Shown here: piece after piece, positions 25,294-34,325 of the stretch
Layout of the letters: the number at the start of each line of letters is the position of its first letter
Position numbering within the stretch: the stretch's first letter is position 1
Assembly: GCA_024236175.1 (NCBI GenBank)
Contig: JACKKY010000002.1
Location: forward strand, 831,674 to 895,673
Direction: 5' to 3'
Length of the DNA: 64,000 nt
From: Novosphingobium sp.
GTDB taxonomy: Bacteria > Pseudomonadota > Alphaproteobacteria > Sphingomonadales > Sphingomonadaceae
Made by a program: the position numbers and the translations under genes
Notes under the pieces: model-generated
Told to the model about the DNA's origin: nothing
The model's input: the letters and a program-made list of their open reading frames with translations, nothing else
Databases searched by the model: none

Positions 25294-26994
25294 TCAGTTG
25301 TAGACCCCGTCGAAAAGCCCGGGATCGTCCGGCCCCGGCCTGATATCGGTTGCGCTCAGCCCATCGGGAAGCAGGAAGGCTTCGCTTGCGCCCTTGCGTA
25401 GGCGAACCTGCATGGTCCCGGCGGCGAGCCGGACCGGAGTGTCGTGCGTAACACCGTCGATTTCTATTTCGCCTCGGAAGGGCTGCCCGTTCGCCCGGTA
25501 GAGCATGAATCGCCCGGACGACGGGACATCGAATGTTTGAAGATCGCCGGCAATAAGATGCCGACCTACCATTCTGATGTTGGGCGAAACGGTAACGTAG
25601 CGATGCTGGAGGAGCGGATCGATCACCGGTTGGATTGCATCCAGCCGATAAGACCAGAGAATTACTCGAGGCGGCGAATCGCGAAGGGCTCGATATGCTT
25701 CTGACTCTTTGCCTTGTTCGAGCGTGAACAGAATCCGGCGCCGGTCGAGCCAGAGCGGAGTGCTCTCTCGCCGGTTCGGCAACATGCCGATGCCATCGAA
25801 ATATCCATCACCAGACCTCAGGATCGCATCCGCGCGCGCAGTCAGATCCAGCTGCGCGCGATTGTCGAAGCGCAGGTAGTGCAGGTTCGTCGCGAAACTC
25901 AGAACCACGCTCGCTGCCAGCGCTATCAATGCAAGGCGTCGGGACGGACCCGCTGACGGAAGAAGGTCAAAAGCCTTCAGCGACCATAGCGCCAGAAACG
26001 GCAGCGCCATGATGAAGACGTAGGGCCACGGCTCCGAATGCGCGAATACGAGCCCGGTTGTGACCACAGTGAATATCAGCGCGAGGCGCGCAGGACGGGC
26101 AAGTATCGCAATTCGCGCCATCGCAACCGCCACGCCTGCAAAGCAGGCGACGTAGAGCACGACGTTGCGGCTCAGTGTCTGCCAAACGTAATGACGCAGG
26201 CCACCATAGACTTCCGCGCCTCCGCGAGTTGCCATGTCGAGCGGCGCCAGGAACAGGTTTTCGATCACGGGAAGCGGATTGGTTCCACCGAACAGGAGAC
26301 AATAGGCAACCGCAGGCACCATCCAGCCGGCGACGAGCCAAACTCCACGCCGAATCCCCTGGAGGGGGCGACGCGCAAGGATGGCGTCGCCGAGCAGCGC
26401 AATGCCAAGCGCGACATCGAAATAGACCGCCTTCTGCGTCGCAAGGAATGACAGGCCGGCAAGCACTCCCGCAAGGAACAAGGGTGTTCGCCGATCCAGA
26501 TTGCCGCGCAGCACGGTGAGCAGCGCGCCAACTGCGAAAAACACTGCAAGCGGCTCGGAAATCGTCCGGAAGATGCGCTCCATGAACGTGGAGAAGCTGA
26601 GGAGAACCAGTACGATCAGCAGTGAACGGGTCTTGTCCTCCCCGATCGCACGGGCGCAGGCGTAAACCATCGCGACCGTCGCACAAGCAAGCAGCGCGGT
26701 TTGCAGGCGCCCCGCCAACATAGTCGGTCCGGCCTCCAAGCCAAACCAGTGCACAGGCTCGTAGAACAGGGCGAAGCCGACTGCCTTGCCCGGCCACATC
26801 GTGTCGAAAAGGCCTTCGAAGAGGAACTTCGACTGACCCAGCTGCCAGAACTCATCCATGACGAAACGACTGTTCCAGGCGAGCACGAACAGGAGGAGCA
26901 GCTTGAGCGCGATCGCGCCGGTCACCGGCGCAGCAAGGCGCGACATGATCACGGGCGCCTTTGGTGTGGATTGCAGGATCGTCGTTCCGCGCAT
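25294..26994 (-). CDS. GT-C (GT39/ArnT-like) membrane glycosyltransferase
   Basis: About 566 residues with some ten membrane helices. The first loop carries MDEFWQLGQ, with the acidic DE pair expected of GT-C enzymes that use polyprenyl-phosphate sugars as donors on the outer face of the inner membrane. Later helices include FRTISEPLAVFFAVGALL and FLATQKAVYFD. The last 150 residues form a soluble periplasmic domain (from about 415). ATG at 26994 is chosen; ATG at 26946 is also possible. It follows the radical SAM gene by 37 bases and likely adds a sugar to the product of this cluster. Acceptor unknown. Confidence 0.75.
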   Translation of the reverse strand: MRGTTILQSTPKAPVIMSRLAAPVTGAIALKLLLLFVLAWNSRFVMDEFWQLGQSKFLFEGLFDTMWPGKAVGFALFYEPVHWFGLEAGPTMLAGRLQTALLACATVAMVYACARAIGEDKTRSLLIVLVLLSFSTFMERIFRTISEPLAVFFAVGALLTVLRGNLDRRTPLFLAGVLAGLSFLATQKAVYFDVALGIALLGDAILARRPLQGIRRGVWLVAGWMVPAVAYCLLFGGTNPLPVIENLFLAPLDMATRGGAEVYGGLRHYVWQTLSRNVVLYVACFAGVAVAMARIAILARPARLALIFTVVTTGLVFAHSEPWPYVFIMALPFLALWSLKAFDLLPSAGPSRRLALIALAASVVLSFATNLHYLRFDNRAQLDLTARADAILRSGDGYFDGIGMLPNRRESTPLWLDRRRILFTLEQGKESEAYRALRDSPPRVILWSYRLDAIQPVIDPLLQHRYVTVSPNIRMVGRHLIAGDLQTFDVPSSGRFMLYRANGQPFRGEIEIDGVTHDTPVRLAAGTMQVRLRKGASEAFLLPDGLSATDIRPGPDDPGLFDGVYN

Positions 26995-27031
26995 GACTCT
27001 TTGACGTAGCCTAGGATGCCCCGGACAGGCT

Positions 27032-28600
27032 TCAGGCCGCTTCCTTCCCGGGCTGCACAACTTCCTCAATGCGGCCCTTCGGCACCTTGATGCGCGTGCC
27101 CCACGCCTCGTCGACGACGGCCTTGCCTGACAGCACCGGGGCGGGCTGCGCCTTCTCGCCGTTCACCAGCGAGAGCAGGAAATTCTTGAAGGCATTCACG
27201 GAGCGAACACCCTCTTGCGGATCGGTTACCGCCTGGACCGCCTTGCGCAGCATGTAGCGCGGGCGGAAGTGGAAGCGGCGCACCGCCTGCTCACAGAAAT
27301 CTTCCAGATCCTTGGCGGTGAGTCCCGGCAGGTTCAGAACACAGCGGTGCCCGCCGTCCGGGTTCAACCACTCGGCAAAGTCGTCGGTGGCGAGGAAGCC
27401 GTTCTCCTCGGCCCATTTGTAGGCGCCGGTTCCGGGATAAGGCATCACCGGATAGAATTGGGCACTGTCGGGATCGAGGTCGATTGCGAGGTTGAGCGTC
27501 TTCTGCAGCGTTTCACGGGTCTCGCCGGGAAAACCGACCATGAAGCAGCCATGGACGAGAATGCCAAGCTTGCGACAGTTCGCCATGAACTCCTGCTGCT
27601 TTTCCAAAGTCTGGCCCTTGCGCATATTCACCAGCAGGGTCGCATCGCCGGATTCGAATCCGGTTGCGCATTGGCGCAGCCCTGCATCCTTCAGCGCCGC
27701 CAGGGTGTCGTAATCGACGTTGACGCGGATATTGGCGAAGAAAGGAAGGGTGACGCCTTCCTGCTTGACGAGCCTCGCGATCTCCTGCGCCCGTGCGCGG
27801 TCGGACGTGAAAGTGTCGTCCTCGAAGACGATTTCCTTCACTTCGGGCATGTTCTCCTGAATCCATTTCATTTCCGCGACGACGTCGGCCGGGGAACGCG
27901 TGCGATAATCGTGGCCATGCATCACTTGCGGATAGACGCAATAGAAGCAGCGCGCCCGGCAGCCGCGCCCGCTGATCAGCATGACCATGGGACTGTTGGC
28001 GATGGTGAAAAGGTAGTTTCGCGGATTGAGGAATTGCTTGTAGACCGGTGCGGCCCAAGGCAGCGCATCCATATCGGTGATCATCGGACGTTCGCCATTG
28101 CGCTGCGGCCCGTTGCCTCCGCGCCAGGCGGTACCGAGAACGTCCTCCGTCGCCTCGCCCTTTTCCAGTGCGTCGGCGAGCTCGGAAATCGTATAGTCGT
28201 ATTCACCGATAGCGACGAAATCGAGTTCCTCGCATTGGTCGAGCGCATCCGCCCACTCGGACGTCACATGCGTCCCCGTGCAACAGAATTTCGCTCCCGT
28301 CAGCACCGCCTTGAACATCCGGACGGTTTCGAGATCATGAGCGATACTGGGAGTAGACGTCTCTACGACAACAAGATCCGGCGCAAAATCCTTGAGCTTC
28401 GCAAGCGCGCCTTCGCGGTCGATCCCGTCGGCCGGGCAATCTATCAGCAGGCAATCATGTCCCCGCTCCATTGCGAGGCCGGTCGCATAGGCCAGCCAGT
28501 ACGGGTAATACATCGTCCCTGACTTGATCACCCCTGGGCTGCGCTGCGAGCGCGAAAAATGCCAGTCGTTAAGTGGCGGGTTGAGAAAAGCTATACGCAT
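27032..28600 (-). CDS. B12-binding-domain radical SAM protein
   Basis: A 522-residue enzyme. Residues 1-150 form a Rossmann-like cobalamin-binding domain (MRIAFLNPPL ... GIGEYDYT), without the DxHxxG base-off motif, as in many of this class. The radical SAM core has the Fe4S4 cysteines at 214, 218 and 221 (GRGCRARCFYC), then EIVFEDDTFTSD and GCFMVGFPGETRET. Relatives include BchE, HpnJ and B12-dependent methylases acting on unactivated carbons. Its place between a GT2-pyruvyl transferase fusion (5 bases away) and a GT-C gene suggests it modifies the lipid or sugar of this pathway, e.g. C-methylation. ATG at 28600; the longer open frame is not used. Confidence 0.85.
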   Translation of the reverse strand: MRIAFLNPPLNDWHFSRSQRSPGVIKSGTMYYPYWLAYATGLAMERGHDCLLIDCPADGIDREGALAKLKDFAPDLVVVETSTPSIAHDLETVRMFKAVLTGAKFCCTGTHVTSEWADALDQCEELDFVAIGEYDYTISELADALEKGEATEDVLGTAWRGGNGPQRNGERPMITDMDALPWAAPVYKQFLNPRNYLFTIANSPMVMLISGRGCRARCFYCVYPQVMHGHDYRTRSPADVVAEMKWIQENMPEVKEIVFEDDTFTSDRARAQEIARLVKQEGVTLPFFANIRVNVDYDTLAALKDAGLRQCATGFESGDATLLVNMRKGQTLEKQQEFMANCRKLGILVHGCFMVGFPGETRETLQKTLNLAIDLDPDSAQFYPVMPYPGTGAYKWAEENGFLATDDFAEWLNPDGGHRCVLNLPGLTAKDLEDFCEQAVRRFHFRPRYMLRKAVQAVTDPQEGVRSVNAFKNFLLSLVNGEKAQPAPVLSGKAVVDEAWGTRIKVPKGRIEEVVQPGKEAA

Positions 28601-28605
28601 ATCAG

Positions 28606-30744
28606 TCAGGCCGCTTGTTGAATGGTTTGTCGGGCCGGCCGGAAACCGATCCGGAGCCAGCCGAGAAATTGGCGATACGCTTCGTCGAGGAGCGCCTGCT
28701 GCCGCTCGCGGGCGGCGCCAGTTGATGGAGGACGAGCTGAGCGATCGAGCACGTCGAGTGCTTCCACAGCCCAATCGCCATCCGCCATCTCCACGAGGCT
28801 GTCGATCTGCCCAGCCTGTTCGCAATAGGCGCGCACCTTGCCGGCGTAGTTGAGCGCGACAAAAGGCGTGCCCGTGTTGCTGGCGAAGATAATCGGATGC
28901 AGACGCATGGAGATTAGCGCCTTCGCCCCGACAATGCAGCCCTGCACCTCGCCCGGCAGGAGCACGTCCGTATCGACGATTTCTATGCCGTCGAAAGGAG
29001 CCGCAATGCGCCTCGCAAACGCATCATCCTCAGGATTCATTGTCGGCAGGATGGCTATTCGCTCGCCGCGATTCTGCAGAGTGGCGATGAGCCTGCGCCA
29101 GTTCCCGACGCTTGCGTCTATCTCGGTGCTATCGAGCGCGTAGATGTTCTCGAAGCTCGACCAGGCGCAGGGAGAAATCAGGATCTTGCCCTCGCCAAGT
29201 GCCGTGCGCCTGCCGGCAAGTTCGATCGCCGGGTCACTTGCGGTGAACGCCTGCGAGTAGCCGCAGGAGCGCAAGAGTTGCGTGGAGGCCTCGTCGCGCG
29301 TGACGATCAGCGAGTCCCGCGAGAAGGCCAGCCGCAGCAAGGCACGCGAGATGCCCCTGCGCAAGGGTCCCGCGCCGATGCAGTAGACGCCGGTTGCAGT
29401 CCCGAAGGCGCGTGCGAACGCCAGGATTGCGCAAACCGCGATGTGCTTTGCCATGCTGAGATCGTGGAGCCACTGACCGCCGGCGATCACGATCGCGCGA
29501 AACCGCACGAGGACCACGACCAGCCGGGGCAAGGCCAGAAAAGCGCTCTGGCCAACCGCACGCGAGGATTGTTGGGGCGCCAGCATGTCGGCAATGAGCA
29601 GCTCCCTGGCGTGCGCATGCCTGGGAACCGGCCGGACGTCGAAGCCGCTTGGACCGATTGCGCCAAGGTAAAGGTCGAGCCTGGCATCACACTCGCCGAT
29701 CGCTTCGACAAGTCTGCCGGAAACGCATGTACTGATCGCCTCGTCGCCCTTGTTGCCGGCATTCTTGAGCGCAAGCATCGCGATACGCGACCGCCCGCCT
29801 CGCACAATCTCGCCGTCTCCTTTCCGGAGCAGGCCTTCGATCTGGCCGAAACCATAGGCGAGATGGGTCGCCGCAAAGAGCAGGACCAACCGCGCCCACA
29901 GCAGCGGCCGACCAGCGCGCAATGCGATCCATGCTGCATAGAAAGCGATCAGGGGCAGGTAGAGCGGCAAGCCGGGAATGGTCAGCGGCGGGAGCAACAG
30001 CAGAGGAGAGGCAGCCTTGGGATGACGGTGGACAAGCCAGGTCCGCCCCCTTCCGTATCCACGCATGTTTCGCGCCCAGGATGCGAGATCGGCGCGCTGG
30101 CGATGAATGACGGTCGCGTCCGGCGTTGCGTAGAGCTTGAGCCCCAGATCGGTCAGCCGGTGCGACAGGTCTTCGTCCTCGCCCATGCGCGCGAAGCGGG
30201 GATCGTACCCGCCGACAAGCTGCAGGGCGTCGGTTCTGTACATGACGTTGAGGCCCGGCAGATGGTCTACAAACCTGCCACGGGTGGGGACCTGGCCCTG
30301 AACCGACCCTCTCGAGCCCAGGAACGTCGCCAGCATCAGGCCGAGCGCGTCGTAGTGCGCCGATTCTCCCGAAGGCGGGCGATTGCCACCACCCACCGCC
30401 GCGGCGCCGGTTGCAAGCGCTGCATGCATCAGCCGGCTCAGCCAGTCACGCGGTGCGATGCAGTCGGCATCGAGAAAAGCCACATACTCGCTTCTGGCCG
30501 CTTGCCAGCCGATGTCGCGATTGCGGCTGATCGACCGTGTCGGACTCGAAATCACCTTCAGGTCGGGCAAGGTGGCCCGCGCCTTCGCGACGGTTGCGTC
30601 AGTCGAACCGTCATCCACGAGGATGACCGAGAAATCAGGATAGTCCTGCACGCCGAGCGAACCGAGGCAATCGGCGATCTTCGCTTCCTCATTGCGCGCA
30701 ACCACCACGACTGTGACGGCGGGATCCTTGCTATGGCCGGTCAC
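28606..30744 (-). CDS. Fusion of GT2 glycosyltransferase and polysaccharide pyruvyl transferase
   Basis: A 712-residue fusion. Residues 8-240 are a GT2 glycosyltransferase: VDDGSTDAT (44-51), DADC (92-95), GEDEDLSHRL (188-197, catalytic acid region) and a MRGYGRGRTWL motif (227-237, like QxxRW). Two membrane helices follow (about 247-275 and 280-298). From about 318 it is a CsaB-type pyruvyl transferase: NAGNKGDEAI at 328-337, VIAGGQWLHD, and SMRLHPIIFAS near 640, with the catalytic RLH. Pyruvyl transferases add a 4,6-ketal pyruvate from PEP to hexoses. One enzyme thus may add and pyruvylate a sugar. It overlaps the flippase-like gene start by four bases (ATGA). Confidence 0.86.
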   Translation of the reverse strand: MTGHSKDPAVTVVVVARNEEAKIADCLGSLGVQDYPDFSVILVDDGSTDATVAKARATLPDLKVISSPTRSISRNRDIGWQAARSEYVAFLDADCIAPRDWLSRLMHAALATGAAAVGGGNRPPSGESAHYDALGLMLATFLGSRGSVQGQVPTRGRFVDHLPGLNVMYRTDALQLVGGYDPRFARMGEDEDLSHRLTDLGLKLYATPDATVIHRQRADLASWARNMRGYGRGRTWLVHRHPKAASPLLLLPPLTIPGLPLYLPLIAFYAAWIALRAGRPLLWARLVLLFAATHLAYGFGQIEGLLRKGDGEIVRGGRSRIAMLALKNAGNKGDEAISTCVSGRLVEAIGECDARLDLYLGAIGPSGFDVRPVPRHAHARELLIADMLAPQQSSRAVGQSAFLALPRLVVVLVRFRAIVIAGGQWLHDLSMAKHIAVCAILAFARAFGTATGVYCIGAGPLRRGISRALLRLAFSRDSLIVTRDEASTQLLRSCGYSQAFTASDPAIELAGRRTALGEGKILISPCAWSSFENIYALDSTEIDASVGNWRRLIATLQNRGERIAILPTMNPEDDAFARRIAAPFDGIEIVDTDVLLPGEVQGCIVGAKALISMRLHPIIFASNTGTPFVALNYAGKVRAYCEQAGQIDSLVEMADGDWAVEALDVLDRSARPPSTGAARERQQALLDEAYRQFLGWLRIGFRPARQTIQQAA

Positions 30745-31778
30745 GGCTGACGCCTCCGGCGCAGGAGCCCAAAGGCCGGCAGCGCTGCAAGCGTCATCGC
30801 CAGCATGCCGACAATGCGAAGATCGATCGCGAAACGAGCAGCGACCTGAAGGTCATAGCCGCGAAGCGCGAGGACGCCCGACCACGTCCATTCGCGAATG
30901 CCGAGTTGCCCCGGAGTCAGTGCTGCGAGCTGCGTCGCCTGGACAATGGTGAAGCCCGGTATGGCGTCGCTCATCGCCAGAGGCAGGCCAAAGGCGATGA
31001 TCAGCAACGGAATTCGTGCCAGTATCGTGAAATAGCGAAGCACCGAGATGGCGTAGATTTCGAGCATGAAACGCTGCGAGAGCAGCCCTGCCGCAGCACT
31101 GCGCTGAAACAACTCGACTAGCTTGCGAAGCCTGGGCGCAAATCGCTCAAGAACCGCAACGACGCGCACTGCAGGATCGATAAAACGCAGGCTCAATACG
31201 CCAGCCAGCAAGGCCGCGATTGTCACTGCCGACCATTGTGCCAGCGTACCGCCGAGGCTCCAGACGATCAGTGCAGGCACTGCCATCACGACAAGCACGA
31301 TCACGTCGAACACCTGCTCGAACAGCGACGTTCCGGCACCCTGGCTTGCCGCCAGGCCATACCAGCGTTTCACAGCCCAGCCGCGCACGATGATCGAAGC
31401 CAGATAGACGGTCAGAAAATGCGAAAGAAAGGCCGCAAGCGCCGTGCATCCGTAATAGAAGGATGACGGAACACGCTGCTGCGAACTGCCCGTCATTTCG
31501 AGCACACGCCGCCATTTCCACGCACTGCACCAGATCTGGAGGACTGTCAGACCGGTGATGGCCGCGACCATCCACAGCGGCGCCGTAATAAGCGTCTGCA
31601 ACACATCGTCGCCGGTCAGCCCCGTCCACGCACCGAGCGCGACGGTACAGGCAAGCGCGAGCGCGAACAGAAACAGGCTCCAGGCGATCGCGCCAGTTCT
31701 CGACCTGACGGGATCATCGATCGCCTGCTCGGGCATCGCGGGCGTTGCGGCTAGCGGAAAGGAAGCGTCAGAAGCCAT
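30741..31778 (-). CDS. Flippase-like (LPG synthase TM / UPF0104) membrane protein
   Basis: A 345-residue protein with about eight membrane helices and a FLSHFLTVYLASIIVRGWAVKR-type stretch (quoted in part: LASIIVRGW) typical of the lysylphosphatidylglycerol-synthase transmembrane family (AglD/MprF N-domain). The late block TQLAALTPGQLGIREW is the family hallmark (PGGLGVRE in others). MprF's membrane part flips lipids, and homologues in glycan clusters are thought to move lipid-linked intermediates. It overlaps the upstream GT2 gene by 11 bases and the downstream fusion gene by four, so it is translationally coupled to both. Confidence 0.82.
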   Translation of the reverse strand: MASDASFPLAATPAMPEQAIDDPVRSRTGAIAWSLFLFALALACTVALGAWTGLTGDDVLQTLITAPLWMVAAITGLTVLQIWCSAWKWRRVLEMTGSSQQRVPSSFYYGCTALAAFLSHFLTVYLASIIVRGWAVKRWYGLAASQGAGTSLFEQVFDVIVLVVMAVPALIVWSLGGTLAQWSAVTIAALLAGVLSLRFIDPAVRVVAVLERFAPRLRKLVELFQRSAAAGLLSQRFMLEIYAISVLRYFTILARIPLLIIAFGLPLAMSDAIPGFTIVQATQLAALTPGQLGIREWTWSGVLALRGYDLQVAARFAIDLRIVGMLAMTLAALPAFGLLRRRRQP

Positions 31779-33045
31779 GCCGGTGGCTTAGATTATCGAG
31801 CAGGAGCTTGAGGACGAAGCCGGTCAGCACCATCGTCACGCCAGCCACGCAAGCGGTGGTGATGACGAAAGCGAGATGGACCGACTGCTCCATGCTGCCG
31901 CCCACGAATATCCAGCGCAGCGCAAGCAGGAGGTCTGCCACGAAGCCGGCGCCCGCGAGGATCGCGCCGAGGAAGACCAGCCCCTCCACGGGACGCGCCC
32001 GAGCCAGCCAGGGCACCATCTTCTCGCCCTCGACCGGGTGGTAGCTGGCGATCGCGACTTTTGCGAGGGTACCCAGCAGGATGGCCGAAAGCCCGATCAG
32101 GGTCGACATGGTCGCCAAGGCGACGAAATGGATACCCAGGAAATGGCCGAACAGGCGGACCGGACCCGCGGAAAGTGCGGCAAGCCCCACAACGCCCAGC
32201 ACCAGCATGGCGAATCCCGGCACCAGGTAGACCATGTCCGGCGCGCGGGCGATAATCAGGCGCAGGTGCCGCCAGCCGTCGCGGAACGAGCGCAAATGCG
32301 GCGGCCTGTCGCGCTTGTCCGGATAGAGCTTGATCGGCACCTCGCGGATAGCGAGCCCGGCGCGATGCGCATTGATCACCATTTCCGAAGCGAATTCCAT
32401 GCCGGGCGAGCGAGCACCCATTCTGGCGAAAGCCTCGCGAGTGAAGCCGCGCATCCCGCAGTGGAAATCGCGGATCGGCGAACGGTAAAGCCAGCGACCG
32501 ATGGCGGAGAGCACCGGATTTCCGAGATACTTGTGCAGCGGCGGCATTGCTCCGGGTTCGATGCCGCCCGCAAACCGGTTGCCGATCACGAAGTCAGCGC
32601 CATCCTCGAGGGCGTCGATGAAAACGTCTAGCCTGCTCCAGTCATAGGAATCGTCGGCGTCGGCCATGATGAGGTATTTGCCGCGCGAAGCCTCCGCCGC
32701 AGCCCGGATCGCAGCACCATAGCCGCGGATCGGCTGGTGGATGACGCGCGCACCCAGCTCTTCGGCAATCTTCACCGATTTGTCGGTCGAGCCATTGTCG
32801 CCGACTACGATTTCGCCACGTATACCCCGTTTCTCGAACGCTTCCAGCGCTTTGCGAATGCAGATTCCGAGCGTCTTCTCTTCGTTCAGGCAGGGAATTA
32901 CAGCCGAGACAAGTGGAAGCGAGGCCTGCGTATCTATACCGAAACCGGCAAGCTCTTCATGCGCCAGCGTGTGCTCGTGGAAGCCTTCGGTCCACGCATC
33001 TGCAGCGTCCATCGCCGACGCTAGGAAATTCTGGTTTGCATCCAT
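31768..33045 (-). CDS. GT2 dolichyl-phosphate-mannose-synthase-like glycosyltransferase
   Basis: A 425-residue enzyme. The GT2 catalytic domain (about 45-270) has SAVIPCLNEEKTL, DNGSTDKS (83-90), DADDSYDW (nucleotide-sugar/metal site near 125) and FHCGMRGF, the pattern of polyprenyl-phosphate hexosyl transferases (DPM1, GtrB-like). Four membrane helices follow (from about 280). It likely charges polyprenyl phosphate with a hexose for the GT-C enzyme four genes downstream. First gene of the leftward cluster. ATG at 33045 is preferred to a TTG at 33117. Confidence 0.88.
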   Translation of the reverse strand: MDANQNFLASAMDAADAWTEGFHEHTLAHEELAGFGIDTQASLPLVSAVIPCLNEEKTLGICIRKALEAFEKRGIRGEIVVGDNGSTDKSVKIAEELGARVIHQPIRGYGAAIRAAAEASRGKYLIMADADDSYDWSRLDVFIDALEDGADFVIGNRFAGGIEPGAMPPLHKYLGNPVLSAIGRWLYRSPIRDFHCGMRGFTREAFARMGARSPGMEFASEMVINAHRAGLAIREVPIKLYPDKRDRPPHLRSFRDGWRHLRLIIARAPDMVYLVPGFAMLVLGVVGLAALSAGPVRLFGHFLGIHFVALATMSTLIGLSAILLGTLAKVAIASYHPVEGEKMVPWLARARPVEGLVFLGAILAGAGFVADLLLALRWIFVGGSMEQSVHLAFVITTACVAGVTMVLTGFVLKLLLDNLSHRHGF

Positions 33046-33134
33046 GTATTTCCGCCAAGTCAGTCCGGAATTCGCTTGGTGGCGCTCAAGGGCACCGATC
33101 ACGCGCTCTTCAGCCAACTTCCTAGGGTGACGTG

Positions 33135-33268
33135 GGTTAACAAATCGTAAGATATCCTAAGAATTTGCTGCATTGTCCCGGCCGCGAGGAAGAAGCGCGC
33201 GATGCGTAACGCGGTCGCAAAATCCGGCTTTCGCAAGCTCCGCCAAAAGGCATTGGTTAACTATTCGT
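33135..33268. promoter_or_regulatory. Two copies of a GGTTAAC-type motif in a divergent promoter region
   Basis: GGTTAACAAATCGT (33135-33148) and GGTTAACTATTCGT (33255-33268) agree at 12 of 14 positions. They stand 107 bases apart between the divergent GT2 and PAP2 genes, one near each start. GTTAACTAT recurs at 57905-57913, just upstream of the fatty-acid synthase gene. They may be sites for one regulator, possibly CtrA-like (TTAA core), but the full CtrA motif is not matched. Confidence 0.3.
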
Positions 33269-33302
33269 GGCTAGACGGGACCGCATGACATGAATCCACA
33301 GG

Positions 33303-34325
33303 ATGCGGTCGACTACTGTGATCAAAGAGCGCGAATGGATCGTTCCGGCAATCCTGCTGACCGTGGTCACAGGCATCGTCGCCCTGTCTTTCATTCCGAA
33401 CTCGTCCGGCCTGATCCCGGCGCTCAACATCCTCCCTGCCTGGATGGCCGCCGCTGCGGTAATCGGAAGCATAACCGCGATCCTCTCGATGGCGGCAAGA
33501 GGAGTGAGCAGTCCCGTCGACGAATTACGCAGCGTCGACCGGCGGCGCGCCGTCTATGTGACCAGCGTCATCCTGCTTGCCGGGCTCAACATGATCGCAT
33601 TCATGTGGATGAAACCGCTGCTCAATTATCTTGTCCCGTTCTGGGCCGATCCCATGCTTGCCAACCTCGATCACGCGATCTTCCTGGGTCATGATCCCTG
33701 GAAACTGTTCGCATGGCTGAACTTCCCCTGGTCGGGCCTCGTCTACCATCAGTTCTGGTTCGCGATGATGATCCTGATGCTGCTGGTGGTAGCGATCGCA
33801 CCGCCCTCGCCCCAGAAATCAGCGGTGATGCTCAGCTACTTCCTGCTCTGGTCGATTGTCGGGCCGGTCATCCATACGCTGATGCCGGCCGCCGGACCGA
33901 TTTTCTATGAACGGATGGGCTACGGTGGCCGGTTCGACGGACTTGCACCCGGACCGGAGACGCAGTGGGTCGCCGATTACCTCTGGTCGATCTATTCCAG
34001 CGAGAGCTTCGGAGCAGGCAGCGGAATTTCCGCAATGCCTTCGATGCATGTGACCATCACCGTCTGGATGATGATCGCGGTCTGGATGTTCGCCCGCCAG
34101 TTCGTCCTGCCCGCGCTTGTGGCAGGAAGCGCCATCTTCCTTCTGTCGATCTCGCTCGGTTGGCATTACGCCATCGACGGCATCGCCGGCGCCGTCGCAG
34201 CGGTGGGCTGCTTCCTGATCGCCTTGCTCTACTATCGAAAGCGTTGCACCAAGTCCGAAGAGCCCGAGCCCGAAGCGCCCTCGGAGACCGACCAGCCGCC
34301 CGGCAAGCCGGCGATCCTCGCCTGA
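33303..34325 (+). CDS. PAP2/Aur1-like membrane phosphatase
   Basis: A 340-residue protein with six or more membrane helices. Late motifs GSGISAMPSMHVT (near 240) and SLGWHYAIDGIAG (near 278) are the SGH-like and HxxxD catalytic blocks of the PAP2 superfamily, in the SAMPSxH form shared with inositol-phosphoceramide synthases (Aur1) and related lipid phosphotransferases. It probably removes or transfers a lipid-linked phosphate group, e.g. recycling polyprenyl pyrophosphate or loading a head group. Divergent from the glycan cluster and sharing its 257-base promoter region. The C-terminal 30 residues are Pro/Glu-rich. Confidence 0.8.
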   Translation: MRSTTVIKEREWIVPAILLTVVTGIVALSFIPNSSGLIPALNILPAWMAAAAVIGSITAILSMAARGVSSPVDELRSVDRRRAVYVTSVILLAGLNMIAFMWMKPLLNYLVPFWADPMLANLDHAIFLGHDPWKLFAWLNFPWSGLVYHQFWFAMMILMLLVVAIAPPSPQKSAVMLSYFLLWSIVGPVIHTLMPAAGPIFYERMGYGGRFDGLAPGPETQWVADYLWSIYSSESFGAGSGISAMPSMHVTITVWMMIAVWMFARQFVLPALVAGSAIFLLSISLGWHYAIDGIAGAVAAVGCFLIALLYYRKRCTKSEEPEPEAPSETDQPPGKPAILA

